64,000 nucleotides of DNA from Lumbricus rubellus. Its lineage: Eukaryota; Annelida; Clitellata; Crassiclitellata; Lumbricidae. The stretch spans positions 28,658,406 through 28,722,405 of the forward strand of contig OX243820.1 in assembly GCA_945859605.1 (NCBI GenBank), read 5' to 3'. Shown piece after piece: positions 34,355 to 46,735 of the stretch (position 1 is its first letter; each line of letters opens with the position of its first letter). The notes beneath the pieces were generated by a model that did no database searches, was not told the DNA's origin, and worked only from the letters and a program-made list of their open reading frames with translations. Position numbers and translations under genes: made by a program.

Positions 34355-37007
34355 GTTGTTAATATTATTATTATTATTTTAATTTATGAAATCACGAATA
34401 GAGGATAGTAGGCCGATGCCATCAGTCAATATCAGATTCGGACGAGCTAAACACAATCACTGTAGAAGTTGTCGTTTGCATTACGCCTACTTCATTGGTG
34501 CAGACAACATTGTGATCATAGCTGCAGTCCAAAATTATAAATAGAAGCGCTACAAGTTAGTTTTAACATATTCTGGCTACACAACTTGTTTGGACAATTA
34601 AAAAATGACACTATGTGCAAAATACATACTAAATATTTACGCATAATTTATACCCAACCGTAAAATAATTGATGTTTACACTTTCGCTCTATCTGCTGTG
34701 TTTTACGAGATAGATCGAATACAACGGTTGTGGGCCTACCACTTAAAGGAGTGAAACGGACCAGAACTTCCAAAAGAATCTGTCCGTGGCCAGAACAAAA
34801 GCTAAAAATATCTGGCCTGCAAATTGCAAAAGGGTTAATGAAGCAACATAACTTTCTCAAGTACGGATGCAGTACTAGCACGATGCTCGGGACACTGAAT
34901 GTTCTAGGCTATCAAACTATAGACAGATAAAGAGAGGAGGAGCATCTCAAGTGATGTGGAGCCTGCAGCCCATCTTTCAACAACTTTCGCTTTTATTTTC
35001 TTTCCCCAAGAGAGCAGCGCTGACAGACTGACACAATAGACGATCGTGAGGTTATTGTAAGGCGCTACATAAATGTCCATATACATAGGCCTACATACAA
35101 TGTATACATACGATGGCCTATGTTATTCGTATACTCTGTCCACATATCAATTTCTCGAACCGTCAATTTCTGGAGGATTTCTCCCAATGGAGTATAGAGC
35201 CCGTGATTCCGTCGTTTCTATCTGCTTTGCAACAGCAGTGGTGAACATGATCTGCAATTAATCATATTAATTCAGAAGACACCCATCCATTGAAGATGAC
35301 GTTTGTGGAAGGAACTTTACATCTGCAACTTTGCCTTCAACGCAAGAGCATTCAAATTATTTTTTTGGTTGATTTTTAAGTTTTTAAAGTGCATGCATTG
35401 ACATGTAACTGGGTGCGGTGTGTCATTTTGTCTCATTAAACGAAGATTATTTATTATAGGGCCTAAGCCTTTACTTCTTCAATTCATAACAAACCAGCAC
35501 ATGTGTTGAACCAATCTACGCCGTGTCTATTATTTGTATGACAAAACCCTGTTAATTTGCATTCGTATACTTTAAAAAATAGCGTTGTGTAAATAAAGAG
35601 CTATCTCTGTTTCGTCTATCATGTGTCACATTCCTGCTCTTATCATCAACTTTGATGATATAATTGTAGCCTAATATATATACAAGCACATAAAATAATA
35701 TGATTTTTTTCTCTTCTTTTCCTTCATGCAGGATCTGGTAAACCAACAACACTACTCAGTTGTCTGTGGTATTTTTTAGGCATAAATCCCGAACCACTAT
35801 ATGTATATATATTATATATATATATAATATATATATATATATACACCGTAGCACAGATTCAGATTTCGTGCCAACGAAAGCTGTGTACGTACAATGACAA
35901 ATTAGCAATTACGAAAAGGCTCAGCCTAATCAGAAACGCTTATTAAATGCCATCAATTTCAAGACAACCATAAATATCGTGTCTACGCTGTCTACAGTCC
36001 CGCTCTGTGCACATGTATCTGCAAATACATAGTCCTGTCGTTTTGCAGCATGCAAGGGATTGCAGGAGACGCCACATAATTTTTTACAGTAATAGTCATG
36101 GCTGAATCTTCCAAGGCAAAGATTACAGGAGACCTCATGGTCTACAGGTCAACCAGTAATATATTAAAATCGTAACTTCTAAAGCACAACTCTAGAGCCT
36201 ATACAGCATATAGCTCAGGTGAATTCACGAACGCTGGATCAAGACAGAAGGCAGACATTACAAGAAACTTTATAGTTTAGGCTACAGGTCAACCGGTAAT
36301 GTTTTCAGCCATTAATGTTTAATGCATGGTCAGCCAGTAATGTCTACAGGTCAACCAGTAACATTGTAATCGTAATTACTGAAGCACAACTTTAAAGCCA
36401 AGCATAACGTGCAAGCGAGTCCATGAGCGCTGCAACAAGTCAAAACTCGGCTAGTCGTTCTCATAATCATTAATTCCCTCATTTTGAAAATTTACATAAC
36501 ACACTTTGATAAGCCTTCTCAGAGTGGAAACTATTTAGAAATGTCACCTGCCACTTTCACGTCATTCTTCCGAGCAATCAGCTGACAGCTTTGTGTTATT
36601 GTGTATCAGTAATTGAGATCACAAAGGTTACTGATCAGTAATCTTAAAAACACATAATTACAGGTCTATTGGTGGGGAGATCTGATAGTGAGGGGAAAAG
36701 AACTACCCAACCACCTGCCCTCATGTGGGGTTAACTTCAAGTAGGCTATAACAATCGCAATTGTTATTTCACCTCAGCCCTAACAATTGCCATCGCTATC
36801 TCGCTTCAAGTCTAACAATCATAATTTTTAGTTAAAACTTTTAACATGTCAATGTTTCCTACACAACACGACAACCAATGGTCCCCCCCAAAAAAACCCA
36901 ACTGCAATCAAGCCAATACAAAAAAATCAGTCGGTAAAACTGAAACCTTGGCAAATGCTCAAGTCTTGATGGTTCGAAATAGGCTATTCATTTTAGGGAA
37001 AGTGCTA
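33911..37007. other. No gene recognised
   Basis: AT-rich with (TTA)n near 34330, a (TA)n palindrome at 35800-35840, and a diverged internal duplication at 36110-36370 around CTACAGGTCAACCAGTAAT. Confidence 0.4.
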
Positions 37008-37080
37008 ACTAGGGTCGGGAGCGCTACTGAATCTGTGAGCGGCGCTATATAAATACGTTCAATTACAATTACAATTACTA
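37008..37080 (+). repeat. SINE/LINE shared tail fragment
   Basis: Reads GGGAGCGCTACTGAATCTGT and GGCGCTATATAAATAC with an (ATTACA)n end. Confidence 0.75.
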
Positions 37081-37439
37081 TTACAAAATTGAAACTGAAA
37101 TTGCTTTTTTCTGCCTATGAAAAGTGGGAGGCTCGGTACACCTCGATTCAAAATGAGTGAGGGATGGTTGGCTAACCTCGAACAACCTGCCTTCCCCAAA
37201 TATAAAGCCAATGCTATTACCTCTCAGAGGCTCTCACCATAAGAAACGCAGGACTTTTCGTCTACCACATTCTATCGCAGACATAATTATAATTTTTTAT
37301 AGGCCTACCAATGCCCTACCATGTATTCCTAACAGATATACCGTAACTAACTCAAACTGAACAGGAATAGCTAGGCTATAATTAGCTAAGCACAATGCTC
37401 ACACCAACAACCATTAACTCCATTAAAGATGACGACACA

Positions 37440-37478
37440 GGTGCCAGTCCAAAGCCTGCACAAATAGGAAGGGTGACG
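37440..37478 (+). repeat. Short interspersed repeat (CCAGTCCCAAGCC type), diverged
   Basis: Reads GTGCCAGTCCAAAGCCTGCA and GGGTGACGCTAA. Confidence 0.6.
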
Positions 37479-38654
37479 CTAACTGCCTTCGAATAAGCAA
37501 CTGGCTTCCGCAACTTCAATACTTTCGAGTCTTTGACTTTGAAGAAATCTCGAAATAACAATTAATCATATTACTATCACACACACACACGACACAGTGG
37601 CGTTAAAGAAGAGTAGGCTGACTCAACAAATTAAAGACAAACCTTTCAGCGTTTAAGCTCATATACAAAGTAGACCTAGAGCTTTTTCAGCCTAAAAAAC
37701 TCCAAGTTAATCGAAACAGAGGCGTTAACAGACTAAAGACAAACCTTTCAGAGTTTAAAACACATCTTTTCCGTCACAGAAAAAACTCCGAAACTTAATC
37801 CACGACAAAGTTCACACGACGACGAGTTGACGAAAAGAACACAACCAACTTCGGCCTACTGTAACAGGTCTGCAGACTGCATTAACTGAAAGCCCAGCGG
37901 CATCAGTCCCCAATAACTGACATCGGCGTCCACTCAGTTACCCTGAAGTTACCCTGAAGTTCCCCCATTGTTCCATTCACTCAGACGCACACACTACTCG
38001 CAGCTACCGGTCACCAGGGGAATGACTCAACCAGAGACTAGTAGGTCCCAAGATCTATAGACACACCTTGAGTAGGTCCCGCGACGGGCGGCCCAGGATT
38101 TCCGCCACGTCCACCCACGCCAACGTCAATCAACTCATTTAGCTGCGCAGCGTAGCCCCGCCCCTACAGCGCGCACACACACTCGGTCGTGCACACCTAC
38201 CAAGTACCAACAGGCCAGTTTAACGTTTCGACTGGACAGGAACTGACTAGGAGTGGCCCAGACGAGATCCTGGCGGGGTAGGGGCAGGGGGTGGGGTGGT
38301 GTGAAGAAACTTTTAATTGCAAAATACGGCACATAGATTTAAACGTTAAACGTCGGTCTCTTTATGAGCAGTCACTCTTGCATGACAGCCTCCTGTCAGG
38401 ATTTGACCTGAGCTGAGACACCCCCCTCTGTTTTCACTCCCCGATCCGTCTGACCTGACCCCTGCGGGTGAAAAGGTAATAGAATACATTATCGAAACCA
38501 AAGAGATCAGCATATTTGAATTATTGGCCACCCTGCATACCACCCGAAACTAAACGCATCAGCCCCTACTATTATGTTAGCACCAAAGGTTCAGGTTTGA
38601 AAGTTGCATGAAGAAGTCTTTTAAGCAAACGTGATAAACAATTAAGCAGTTACA
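37479..38654. other. No feature recognised
   Basis: Unique-looking; AAAGACAAACCTTTCAG occurs twice about 100 bp apart (37637, 37736). Confidence 0.4.
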
Positions 38655-38790
38655 TGCATGACGTGCTAGCGACTTCGTTTTCTCAGACTCGGCATATGAC
38701 GGCAGATAAAAAGACCCCTCCCTCGCCGTCTGAAGTTCCCGCCAACAGTGTAGACCTACAGTTTGTGTAGTCATCAGAGTTGAGTTTTGT
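38655..38790 (-). mobile_element. SINE family 1, body only
   Basis: Shares GTGCTAGCGACTTCGTTTTC, GGCATATGACGGCAGA and CAACAGTGTA with 19665-19800. Confidence 0.7.
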
Positions 38791-38859
38791 ATGGGTTCGT
38801 CAGACAGTGCAGAAAATCTTGAAACAATATTCTTCTCTGGCAAGGGGGAATATTCCTTC

Positions 38860-39365
38860 CTCCACCTCTTCCTCCACCTCCTCTTCCTCCTCTTCCTCCA
38901 CCTCCTCTTCCTCCTCCTTTTCCCTTCTCCCCTTCACCTCTTCCTCCACCTCCTCTTCCTCTTCTCCCCCTCATCTTCTCCTCCTCCTCTTCCTATACTC
39001 CTTATCCTCCACCTCTTCTTCCTTCTCCTTCTGTTCCTCCTCCTCCTCCACCTCTGCTCTTCCTCTTCCTTCACCTCTTCCTCCTCCTCCTCGTCTTCCT
39101 TCTCCTCTTCCACTTCTCTTTCTCCTCTTTCTCCTCTTTCTCCTCCTCCTCCTCTTCTTTCTCCAATCTTCCTACTCCTACTCCTCCTTTTCCTCCTCTT
39201 CAACTTTCCCACCACCTCCTCCTTCTCTTCCTTCTCCTTCTCCTCCTACTTCTCCTCCTTCTCCTTTTCCTCCTCCTCTTCTTCCACCTCTTCCTCTTCT
39301 TCTCCTCCATCCTCCTTCTCCTCCTCCTCCTCCTCCTCCATATCCTCACAGTTTTCTTCTCTCTC
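38860..39365. repeat. Polypyrimidine tract, (TTCCTCCTCC)n
   Basis: About 500 bp of nearly pure C/T on the plus strand; it yields long Ser/Pro/Leu ORFs that are not genes. Such tracts can form triplexes. Confidence 0.95.
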
Positions 39366-39438
39366 TCCTCTGCAGCTGTTCCTCCGTTAACTCTCTTCCT
39401 CTCCTCGTCTCAGTTTCACTTTTCATATGGTTCCCTGT

Positions 39439-39746
39439 CATAGGCGTACGAGGCGGGGGTGCAGGGGGGGCAATTGCCCCCCCAAATTCGGGCAAGTTTG
39501 GTGGTTTTTTCGGGAAAAACAGACCCAAACGACTAAAAAAAAAAAAAGGTCGTCAAGTTTCGGGCAAGTTTGGTTTTTCGGGCAAAAATGGTCGCTGACG
39601 ACTAAAAAAAAAAAAAAAAAAAAGTCGTCAAGTTTTGGGCAAGTCTGGTTTTTCGGGCAAAAATAGTCGCTTTTTGGCCGGAAAAATTTTTCGGGCAGAA
39701 GTTCAATCTTTGCCCCCCCACTTCTGAAACCTCCCGTACGCCTATG
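39439..39746. mobile_element. CATAGGCG-family MITE, copy B, TSD TTCCCTGT
   Basis: 308 bp, opposite orientation to copies A and C, ends CATAGGCGTACG and CGTACGCCTATG. TTCCCTGT flanks both sides (39431-39438, 39747-39754). It interrupts a repeat whose intact copy lies at 32320-32435. Confidence 0.95.
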
Positions 39747-39754
39747 TTCCCTGT

Positions 39755-39870
39755 TCCAATCCGTCTCCATTGACATGTTGAAGTCTCATCAATCTTTACC
39801 ACTTTCCAGTATAAACGCCTGTTCTCACAGTTGTTATCATCTAAAAGGCGCTATATAATTTATAAGTGGT
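39755..39870 (+). repeat. Right part of the host repeat of copy B
   Basis: Continues TCCAATCCGTCTCCATTGAC and ends AAAGGCGCTATATAATTT, the same tail as the SINEs and LINE. Confidence 0.75.
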
Positions 39871-40454
39871 CTGATTCACAACTAGGCCTACCTGTGTATA
39901 AGGAGTGTCCAAGACATTAATTTTATCCACCGATCATCATTATAATTATTAGGTCTCTAATTTCCTATCACACGATAAGTAGAAACTAATAATTCGATGA
40001 TTAAAACACACGGACATACACAGTGCACCACAGGCACGGACAGAGGGACAATGGGACATGTAGACAGAGAATGGCAGGGACAGAGGCAGACAAGCGTGAA
40101 CGGTTTCTTTGATCGTACATATAATTGCAGCGCAAACTCTGTTCTGTCGATAGTTGAACCCAATTCCGTCCGTTGAAAAGGATGGGCATTGGGCAACTTT
40201 AAAGGTATCATCCAATATTTACGGAGTATATTATATTCAAACGGGAAATGCTGGAATCAGATTGTAAGGCAGATTCAATCGAGATTATACCTTATAATAC
40301 CTTATAATATACCTGGAGGTGCTGCTGGGTAACTTACCAGACACGCTTTCTATCAAAGCAACTGACTATAAAGCTGATAGGTTTTATCAAATGGAGTGTA
40401 AATGATCCTCACTATCTTTACCTGCAAATCTAGGCGTGTCCATATCTTTCAGTG
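39871..40454. other. No feature recognised
   Basis: Overlapping short ORFs near 40000-40215 of no known family. Confidence 0.4.
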
Positions 40455-40960
40455 CCTATATATATATATATATATATATATATACGTGTGTGTGTTGTGT
40501 TTATATTTGTGTGTGTGTGTATATGGGTGTATATACATGTATATATATGACGTATATGTATAGGCTATTATATACGTATAATATACATAATGTCTATGGT
40601 TTTCTGCCTGTGTATGTATATATATGTGTGCGTAAAAGACAGACATGACAGACAGAAACACAAGCAGACAGGCAGATAGACAAACAGACAGATATACGGA
40701 CAGACAGATAGATCTCGCGGGTGTAAGTATATTATATAAATAATATACATATCTACATGTATGTATATGGTTATCTGCCTGTATGTATATGTGTGTGCGT
40801 AAAAGACAGACACACAGACGGGCACACAGGCAGGCAGACAGAAAGGCAGGCAGACACACACCCAGACAGACAGACACACACATAGACAGGCAGACAGGCA
40901 GGCAGACAGACAGGCAGGCAGGCAGACACACAGACATACGGACAGACAGATAGATCTCAC
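40455..40960. repeat. (TA)n, (GT)n and (CAGA)n microsatellite cluster
   Basis: TA run, GTGT run, then two CAGA/GGCA arrays separated by a diverged copy of the TATA-rich unit (compare 40560-40690 with 40725-40960). Confidence 0.9.
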
Positions 40961-41322
40961 GGCCTTTATTATTGTCCGAATCGGATAGGTTTCTTGTTTG
41001 ATTTTCCGCTGATCCACGGAGCAAACAAATTCCGTTGCACATGCACACTGCATGAGATGAGTGAGACTATATTGGCCGTCAAAGTCTCTCTCTACTCATC
41101 ATCATCATCCACCTATCTCGTTCCTAACAGCTCCACAAACACCAGCGCCCTCTACCAGCCAAACGAGACCAATGGCAGACAAATCGTTCATCCACTATTA
41201 TACCGTTCTTTCAACAACCAACCGAGTACCACTGCATAATAATCCTACTATATAATAAATTATGAGCCAGTGGCAAAGGTCACATAATTTATATACTAGA
41301 ATTCGGTCACTGTTCCAACTCT

Positions 41323-41685
41323 AACAGTGCCAGTCCCAACAGTGGCGTAGAAAGGGGAGTTTAGGGGGTTAAAGCCCCCGTTGGCTTAGAAAAAGTTTCT
41401 TTAGGCCTATAGGTTATTTATCCACTTAAAATAAGAAGAAAAAACAATTGTTTGTAGTAACAATTCTTATTTTAATCCCTTTGTTACTTTATTCCATTTT
41501 TATTTACTGTAATACTTTTGGATTGATGTTAGGAAGGGCATCCGGCTAGGCCATAAAACCCCCATCATAAATTTCTGGCAACCCCCCATCATAAATTCCT
41601 GGCTACCCCACTGAGTCCCAAGCTTGGATAAAGGAGGAGGACGGCACTAATCATCTTTGATATGAAAGCGTCGTTGAACTGTTAA
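41323..41685 (+). repeat. Short interspersed repeat (CCAGTCCCAAGCC type) split by a MITE
   Basis: Left part 41323-41339 ends in AGTCCCAA; right part from 41614 continues AGTCCCAAGC and AAAGGAGGAGGACGGCAC. The insert is 41340-41613. Confidence 0.9.
41340..41613. mobile_element. hAT-like MITE with TSD AGTCCCAA, inside a SINE-like repeat
   Basis: 274 bp with ends CAGTGGCGTAGAAAGGGG and CCTGGCTACCCCACTG and an exact 8-bp duplication AGTCCCAA. The interior has AAAGCCCCCG and repeated CCCCCATCATAAATT. Confidence 0.95.
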
Positions 41686-42539
41686 ACTTGGTCATAAATA
41701 AAAAGTGTGCTCATCCTTAGCGAAAAGGTAGTAGGCTGTATATACCGGAGATTATAAACAGACAAGGTGTAGTAGTTCTATATTTCTAAGCAACTAGCAC
41801 ACCTGTCTACATAAACCACACCTCAATTAAGCTTTTTGAAAAACAGGACACCTTTATTACTGAGGCTACGACTCATATATGTATTCTTTGATATAATTTC
41901 TTAATGGCCCAACCAGTAATCAACACTTATAGGCCTATCACAAACACACCAACACCATAAATTTGCCTCAAATGAAACAGAGTTAGCCAGTGGGTGAGTG
42001 GAACTAAACAGGCCATAAATCGCTCAAGGGTGATGATCAAAGGCCTAGCAAGCATCCCCTGGTGGTGGAAAGGTCGGGAATGACTCCACAAAGCCACACG
42101 TCTTTCATTAAACACCTTTGATAACTTTGAATTTTTAACTGGCTATAAAATAAATAGAACCTACAGCTTTGAGACAAGACTGGTAAACTACACGTATAAG
42201 GTCAGAGACACCAACAGAAATTTCTTGAAATTTCACCAACTGGTATGCATATAGGAGGGCCTACTACGCCATGGGGGGGGGGATTGAAGCAGACTGCTTC
42301 CGATTTGGGCTAAAAGGGGGGGAAAGACTTCCTCCAAATGATGAAGTTGAGTAGGCCTATAGAAGATTTCGTCCTGAACATTTTCGCCCGGTATACCCCA
42401 GCAATGCCCTGCATCTACCATTATGCCTTCCTCCAGGAGTCCAGGTAATATGATATAGCGTAGGCCTCCTGAGGGGAAAGTTAAAAGGGATTTGACCCCT
42501 TCTTTAATCAGATTGTCATTGTCTGCTCTACTTCCAGTC
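41686..42539. other. No feature recognised
   Basis: A 128-residue minus-strand ORF ends in the adjacent CA tract and is not credible. Confidence 0.4.
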
Positions 42540-42620
42540 ATACACACACGCACACACACACACGCACGAACACAAACACACAAACACACACACACACACA
42601 AAAACAAACAAACAAACAAT
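42540..42620. repeat. (CA)n microsatellite
   Basis: Ends in a short (AAAC)n. Confidence 0.9.
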
Positions 42621-42715
42621 CACACGTATACACACATGCACACATGAGCAACAAATATAAATTGCAAGTTATGCAAGACTTAGTCGTCAAAGAAACTCCG
42701 CCACTGCTTGCATTT

Positions 42716-42800
42716 TAACAGTGCCAGTCCCAAGCCTGGATGAAGGAGGAGGGAACTGATCCTTGTCATCAACTTATCATTAAACTGAAACTACTATATA
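42716..42800 (+). repeat. Short interspersed repeat (CCAGTCCCAAGCC type)
   Basis: Uninterrupted: ACAGTGCCAGTCCCAAGCCT then GGATGAAGGAGGAGGGAACT, ending AAACTGAAACTACTA. It lies directly before a family 2 SINE. Confidence 0.85.
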
Positions 42801-42812
42801 GTGACCGAAATT

Positions 42813-42975
42813 GTTGGGGACCTACAGTACACTAGTGGTGGCGTCTTTGCCTTGGAACCGAAAGGTTCGAGGTTCGAATCCACCTCGCCGCGTAAGGACC
42901 TTGGGCAAGTCCTTCACTCACAATTGCTCAGCGCTTCGGCGTGAAACTCCGATGCAGTGTCCGCACATACAAACA
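42813..42975 (+). mobile_element. tRNA-derived SINE, family 2, copy 3 (tail truncated)
   Basis: A-box-like CACTAGTGGTGGCG, B-box GAGGTTCGAATCC, then GACCTTGGGCAAGTCCTTCA. Stops after GATGCAGTGTCCGC. Confidence 0.85.
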
Positions 42976-43039
42976 AACACTAGAGTACCATTGGCATGTA
43001 CCGTAGTTTCTATCATCCTTTGTTGGTAACTCATAACCA

Positions 43040-43410
43040 TGAGCTCTAAGACACTAATACCCAACATTTTCTTTCTTTACTGACCAGCAAAATGACAAGA
43101 GCGACGCATTCAAAAGATCACACCAAAGGTGAGTCCATACATCACACACCGAGCAACTGACGGAGGAGCAGGGCCTTCGAGGTAAATAATTCAGCAAGCG
43201 CGAGAGAGAAGGACCAAAGTGCTATTAAGCTCCAGTTAACCGTGGCACCAGAGGCGCATGGTGCCAAGTGCAAGTGACAATATTAGCTTTGGAGGGGAAT
43301 TAGTGGCTGTAATTGGAGGCAGGTCCCATTAGCTTCCCAAAGCAATTACCTGCCAGAGATGGCGGCCCGGATGTGGAAGTAGAACAAGTGGCAAGACAAG
43401 TAAATTAGGA
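43040..43410 (+). other. Conserved-looking patch with a possible 41-nt exon (43087-43127)
   Basis: A pyrimidine tract ending TTTACTGACCAG precedes a 41-nt stretch containing AAAATGACAAGAGCG and ending CCAAAG, followed by GTGAGTCC. Farther on, AATTAG, TAATTG and CAATTA homeodomain-like sites cluster at 43270-43350. It could be a small first exon or a regulatory block; no protein is recognised. Confidence 0.2.
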
Positions 43411-43867
43411 CTACAGTGCCGTACTGTACAATGGGTCTCAATACTTGTCAAGACTGTTCTGCAGTCCCAAGGAACATATTAAGTATCGCAACTGAGGCCA
43501 AAAATACACATATTTATATAAGTGTATATTTACGTATGTATATTAAATATGAATATTCATATGCAAATTATGCATGTATGTATATAATATATATATATAT
43601 ATATTTAAAGAAAGACAACTCATATATTTCTCTCAAAGTGCAGCTTATTAAAGCATAATTTTCAGTGTTATCTGTGCACTTCACCTTTTGGACACATCAT
43701 GAATAAATAAAACGACAAGTTTGGTATAAATGAACCAGACATACTCCAATTAGTTTATAATATTATTGACAATGGTAGTATAGGACTTAGTATGCTACGG
43801 CATGTATTCACATACAAACGTGTGGATGGACAGTTGATTTAACAAAGAATGTACTTAATTTTTAATT

Positions 43868-43876
43868 ACTTACTAA

Positions 43877-43926
<50 letters not shown>
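43868..43926. repeat. (TTAC)n microsatellite
   Basis: About 14 units. Confidence 0.95.
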
Positions 43927-43927
<1 letters not shown>

Positions 43928-43956
43928 GTCAATGCATGCACGAGCAATAAATTATG

Positions 43957-44229
43957 CAGGGTGGGTCATAAAAAATTACCCCCCCCCTCCTAAGGTTTCT
44001 GCTATAGTATTCTTTTTTAAAATATTTTTACAGGCTTAAATATAGTTCATATTTATTATTTACATAATATAACTTTTGTTCTGTTTGAAATGTTTTGGTG
44101 AGGTTTGGCTATTGTACGTAAATATGAAATGCATTTAAAGTTAAACCTCTTTAATTTCATCTAAACATTAGTAATTTTGTCCAAACTATCAACAAATAAT
44201 CTTAGAGGGTAACTTTTTGACCCACCCTG
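43957..44229. mobile_element. CAGGGTG-family MITE, copy 3
   Basis: 273 bp with ends CAGGGTGGGTCATAAAAAAT and TTTTTGACCCACCCTG. The right flank is TA; the left flank is TG. Shares the GTTCTGTTTGAAATGTTTTG block with 54838-56015. Confidence 0.85.
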
Positions 44230-44622
44230 TACAAATAGTATAAAGGGAAATAAATTGGTATAAGCTAACCATGCTTACGTTTTACACTGAATGTTTGCTC
44301 TTGAACTTAGTATAGTGCCAGTGTCTAAGGTGTACAAATCAATACACGGTGTATCACTGCAAAAACCAAGCCTTAATCAGGTCATATAACTATAATTTAT
44401 AAGAGTATGGTTCTTATTAATATGAGCTCAAGGATGTCTACCAGCCATGAGTCTTGTTAACTGCCAATTAGTGTAACTGCCAGACACACAGATAAGATAA
44501 GCTAGATAATGAGGAGGTAAATAAGCTCTTCCCTCATCACATTGAGAGTACCACTGACATCAATAGGGGCATCTTTATGGTTCTGGAGGGTTGAAAGAGA
44601 TCATCTGTCTGTTCTGGGAACA
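44230..44622. other. No feature recognised
   Basis: Unique-looking sequence without coding signal. Confidence 0.4.
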
Positions 44623-44623
44623 G

Positions 44624-44660
<37 letters not shown>

Positions 44661-44900
44661 ATATCATTATCTGTCTCTGTATCTCTTTCTCAGTCTGTGT
44701 CCGTCTGTTTCTTTCTTTGTCTGTCTCTGTCTATCTTTCTCTATTCTCTTTCTCTGTCTTTCTGCATATGTCTCTCTTTCTGTCTCTTTTTTCTCGCTGT
44801 CTCTCTTTCTATCAGTCAATGCCTACCTCCATGTCTCTCTCTGTGTCTCTGTCTCTGCACCTGTCTGTCTCTGTCTGCCTGTCTGTCTCTCTCTTTCACT
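44623..44900. repeat. (TA)n then (CTGTCT)n microsatellites
   Basis: ORFs of 86-136 residues here are repeat artefacts. Confidence 0.9.
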
Positions 44901-45059
44901 CCACCTATGAAGGAATGTTGTCAGTTTATGTCAGAATTTCTTTATTCATGGAAATAATTATATCATCAATTGCAACTGTTGCACCTGCTTCAAGCCGCTG
45001 ACCTAAAGGTCAAAGGTTGACCCCTGACCTGACCTGGGTTAACATAAGGTCATGATCCC

Positions 45060-45195
45060 CCATAGAGAGAAAGAGATAGAGACAGAGGCAGACAGACAAA
45101 AAAGGAGAGAAAGATACATCCATCCTGCAAGAAATAGAATGAAGACAGACAGATAGACAGACAAACAGGCAGACAGATAGTCAAACAGACTCACT

Positions 45196-45227
<32 letters not shown>

Positions 45228-45230
45228 AAA
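45060..45230. repeat. (GACA)n-rich tract
   Basis: Imperfect GACA/AGAG array. Confidence 0.85.
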
Positions 45231-45261
45231 ACATGTATAGCTGATCTAGATACAGTCACTG

Positions 45262-45400
45262 CATGGTATGAAGTGCTATCAACCTCATTTCTTAGTCTCA
45301 TCACACCTTACAAGGGTAAAAGGCCCTTGCCCCTAATTTCTCACCAACAGCACTGTACAGTCGGCGTACTCATTATAGATGAGTTGGTTGGGGGAGCGGC
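45262..45400 (-). mobile_element. SINE family 1, body only
   Basis: Shares ATGGTATGAAGTGCTATCAA, ACAGCACTGTACAGTCGGCG and TACTCATTATAGATGAGTTG with the other copies. Confidence 0.7.
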
Positions 45401-45775
45401 TGTGGGGCAGACAGAAATCTGGGAACAAATTTCTACCCTATAGCGGAGAATGAAAACGACCCCATCAATTAGAAGCAAATCTAGTGATGATATGACGGCC
45501 GCAGAGACAGATTTGTTCCTTGCCGATCAGTTTCTTCATCCACTGTCTTCTTCTTCTTGTCTTCACGATGACTAGACTGCAGAGGACAGAGGACAGAGGA
45601 CAAAGGACAGAGGACAAAGGCCGTCTATTTCCATCACCCGTCACCTTGTCATCATTCAGTCCTGCACCAATGACCTGCTTCCGGGTTTTCCCAACTCATC
45701 CATCTTTCTCGTTGTGTCTCGTTGAATATTCCATAACCTCTGTCCAGAGTCATAATTCACGCACTAACTCTCCTA

Positions 45776-46010
45776 TCCGTCCGTCCGTCCGTCCGTCCGT
45801 CCGTCCGTCCGTCCGTCCGTCCGTCCGTCCGTCCGTCCGTCCGTCCGTCCGTCCGTCCGTCCGTCCGTCCGTCCGTCCGTCCGTCCGTCCGTCCGTCCGT
45901 CCGTCCGTCCGTCCGTCCGTCCGTCCGTCCGTCCGTCCGTCCGTCCGTCCGTCCGTCCGTCCGTCCGTCCGTCCGTCCGTCCACCCATCCATCCATCCAT
46001 CCATCCATCA
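45776..46010. repeat. (CCGT)n microsatellite, about 52 units, ending in (CCAT)n
   Basis: Perfect CCGT for over 200 bp, changing to CCAT at the right edge. It generates all-frame ORFs that are not genes. Confidence 0.98.
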
Positions 46011-46369
46011 CCCACCCACCCACTCATCTATCCATCTAAACATCGATTCATCCACTAGACTACTTCAACTGTTTAATTATTTATTAATAGTAAGTAAGTA
46101 AAGTAATTTAGACACTCACTTCATGCCACTAAGCCACTTAGACTTCTGACTATAACTGTAAACGATCCACAAATTGTTACTTGCGCCTGGGAATAAATTG
46201 GTTCCCGGGCAACGATTTTATGGGCACTGTAGAAATCTCGAGATTGTTATTACGATTTTCAGTGACTGTCATGACATAATTATATGAATAGTTTGATTTA
46301 ACATTTTAAACTTGGTCAAAACTTTGGTCTGTACGAAGAGAGCCTACATGTATCTATAGATTCAGAAAC

Positions 46370-46735
46370 GACAGACAGACAGACAGACAGACGGACGGAC
46401 AGACAAGCATGCATGCATGCCATGCATGCATACACACACACGTACGTACGTGCGTGCGTGCGTGCATGCATGGATGGATGCATGCATGCATGCATGCATG
46501 CATACATACATACATACATGCATGCATACATACATACATACATACATACATACATACATACATACATACATACATACATACATACATACATACATACATA
46601 CATACATACATACATACATACATACATACATACATACATACATACATACATACATACATACATACATACATACATACATACATACATACATACATACATA
46701 CATACATACATACATACATTCATTTCTAGGTACAC
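46370..46735. repeat. (GACA)n, (CATG)n and (CATA)n compound microsatellite
   Basis: Ordered blocks: CAGA, CATG/CGTG, then about 55 CATA units. Confidence 0.98.

Noticed and set aside
38780..39598. 272-residue Ser/Pro-rich ORF
   Set aside because: Polypyrimidine tract running into a MITE; no domain, and nearby frames are equally open.
42813..42900. Possible functional tRNA gene (good B-box)
   Set aside because: The acceptor and anticodon stems do not pair, and a SINE body follows.
45520..46101. 193-residue ORF rich in RPSVRPSV
   Set aside because: The repeat part is the (CCGT)n microsatellite; the rest has no protein character.
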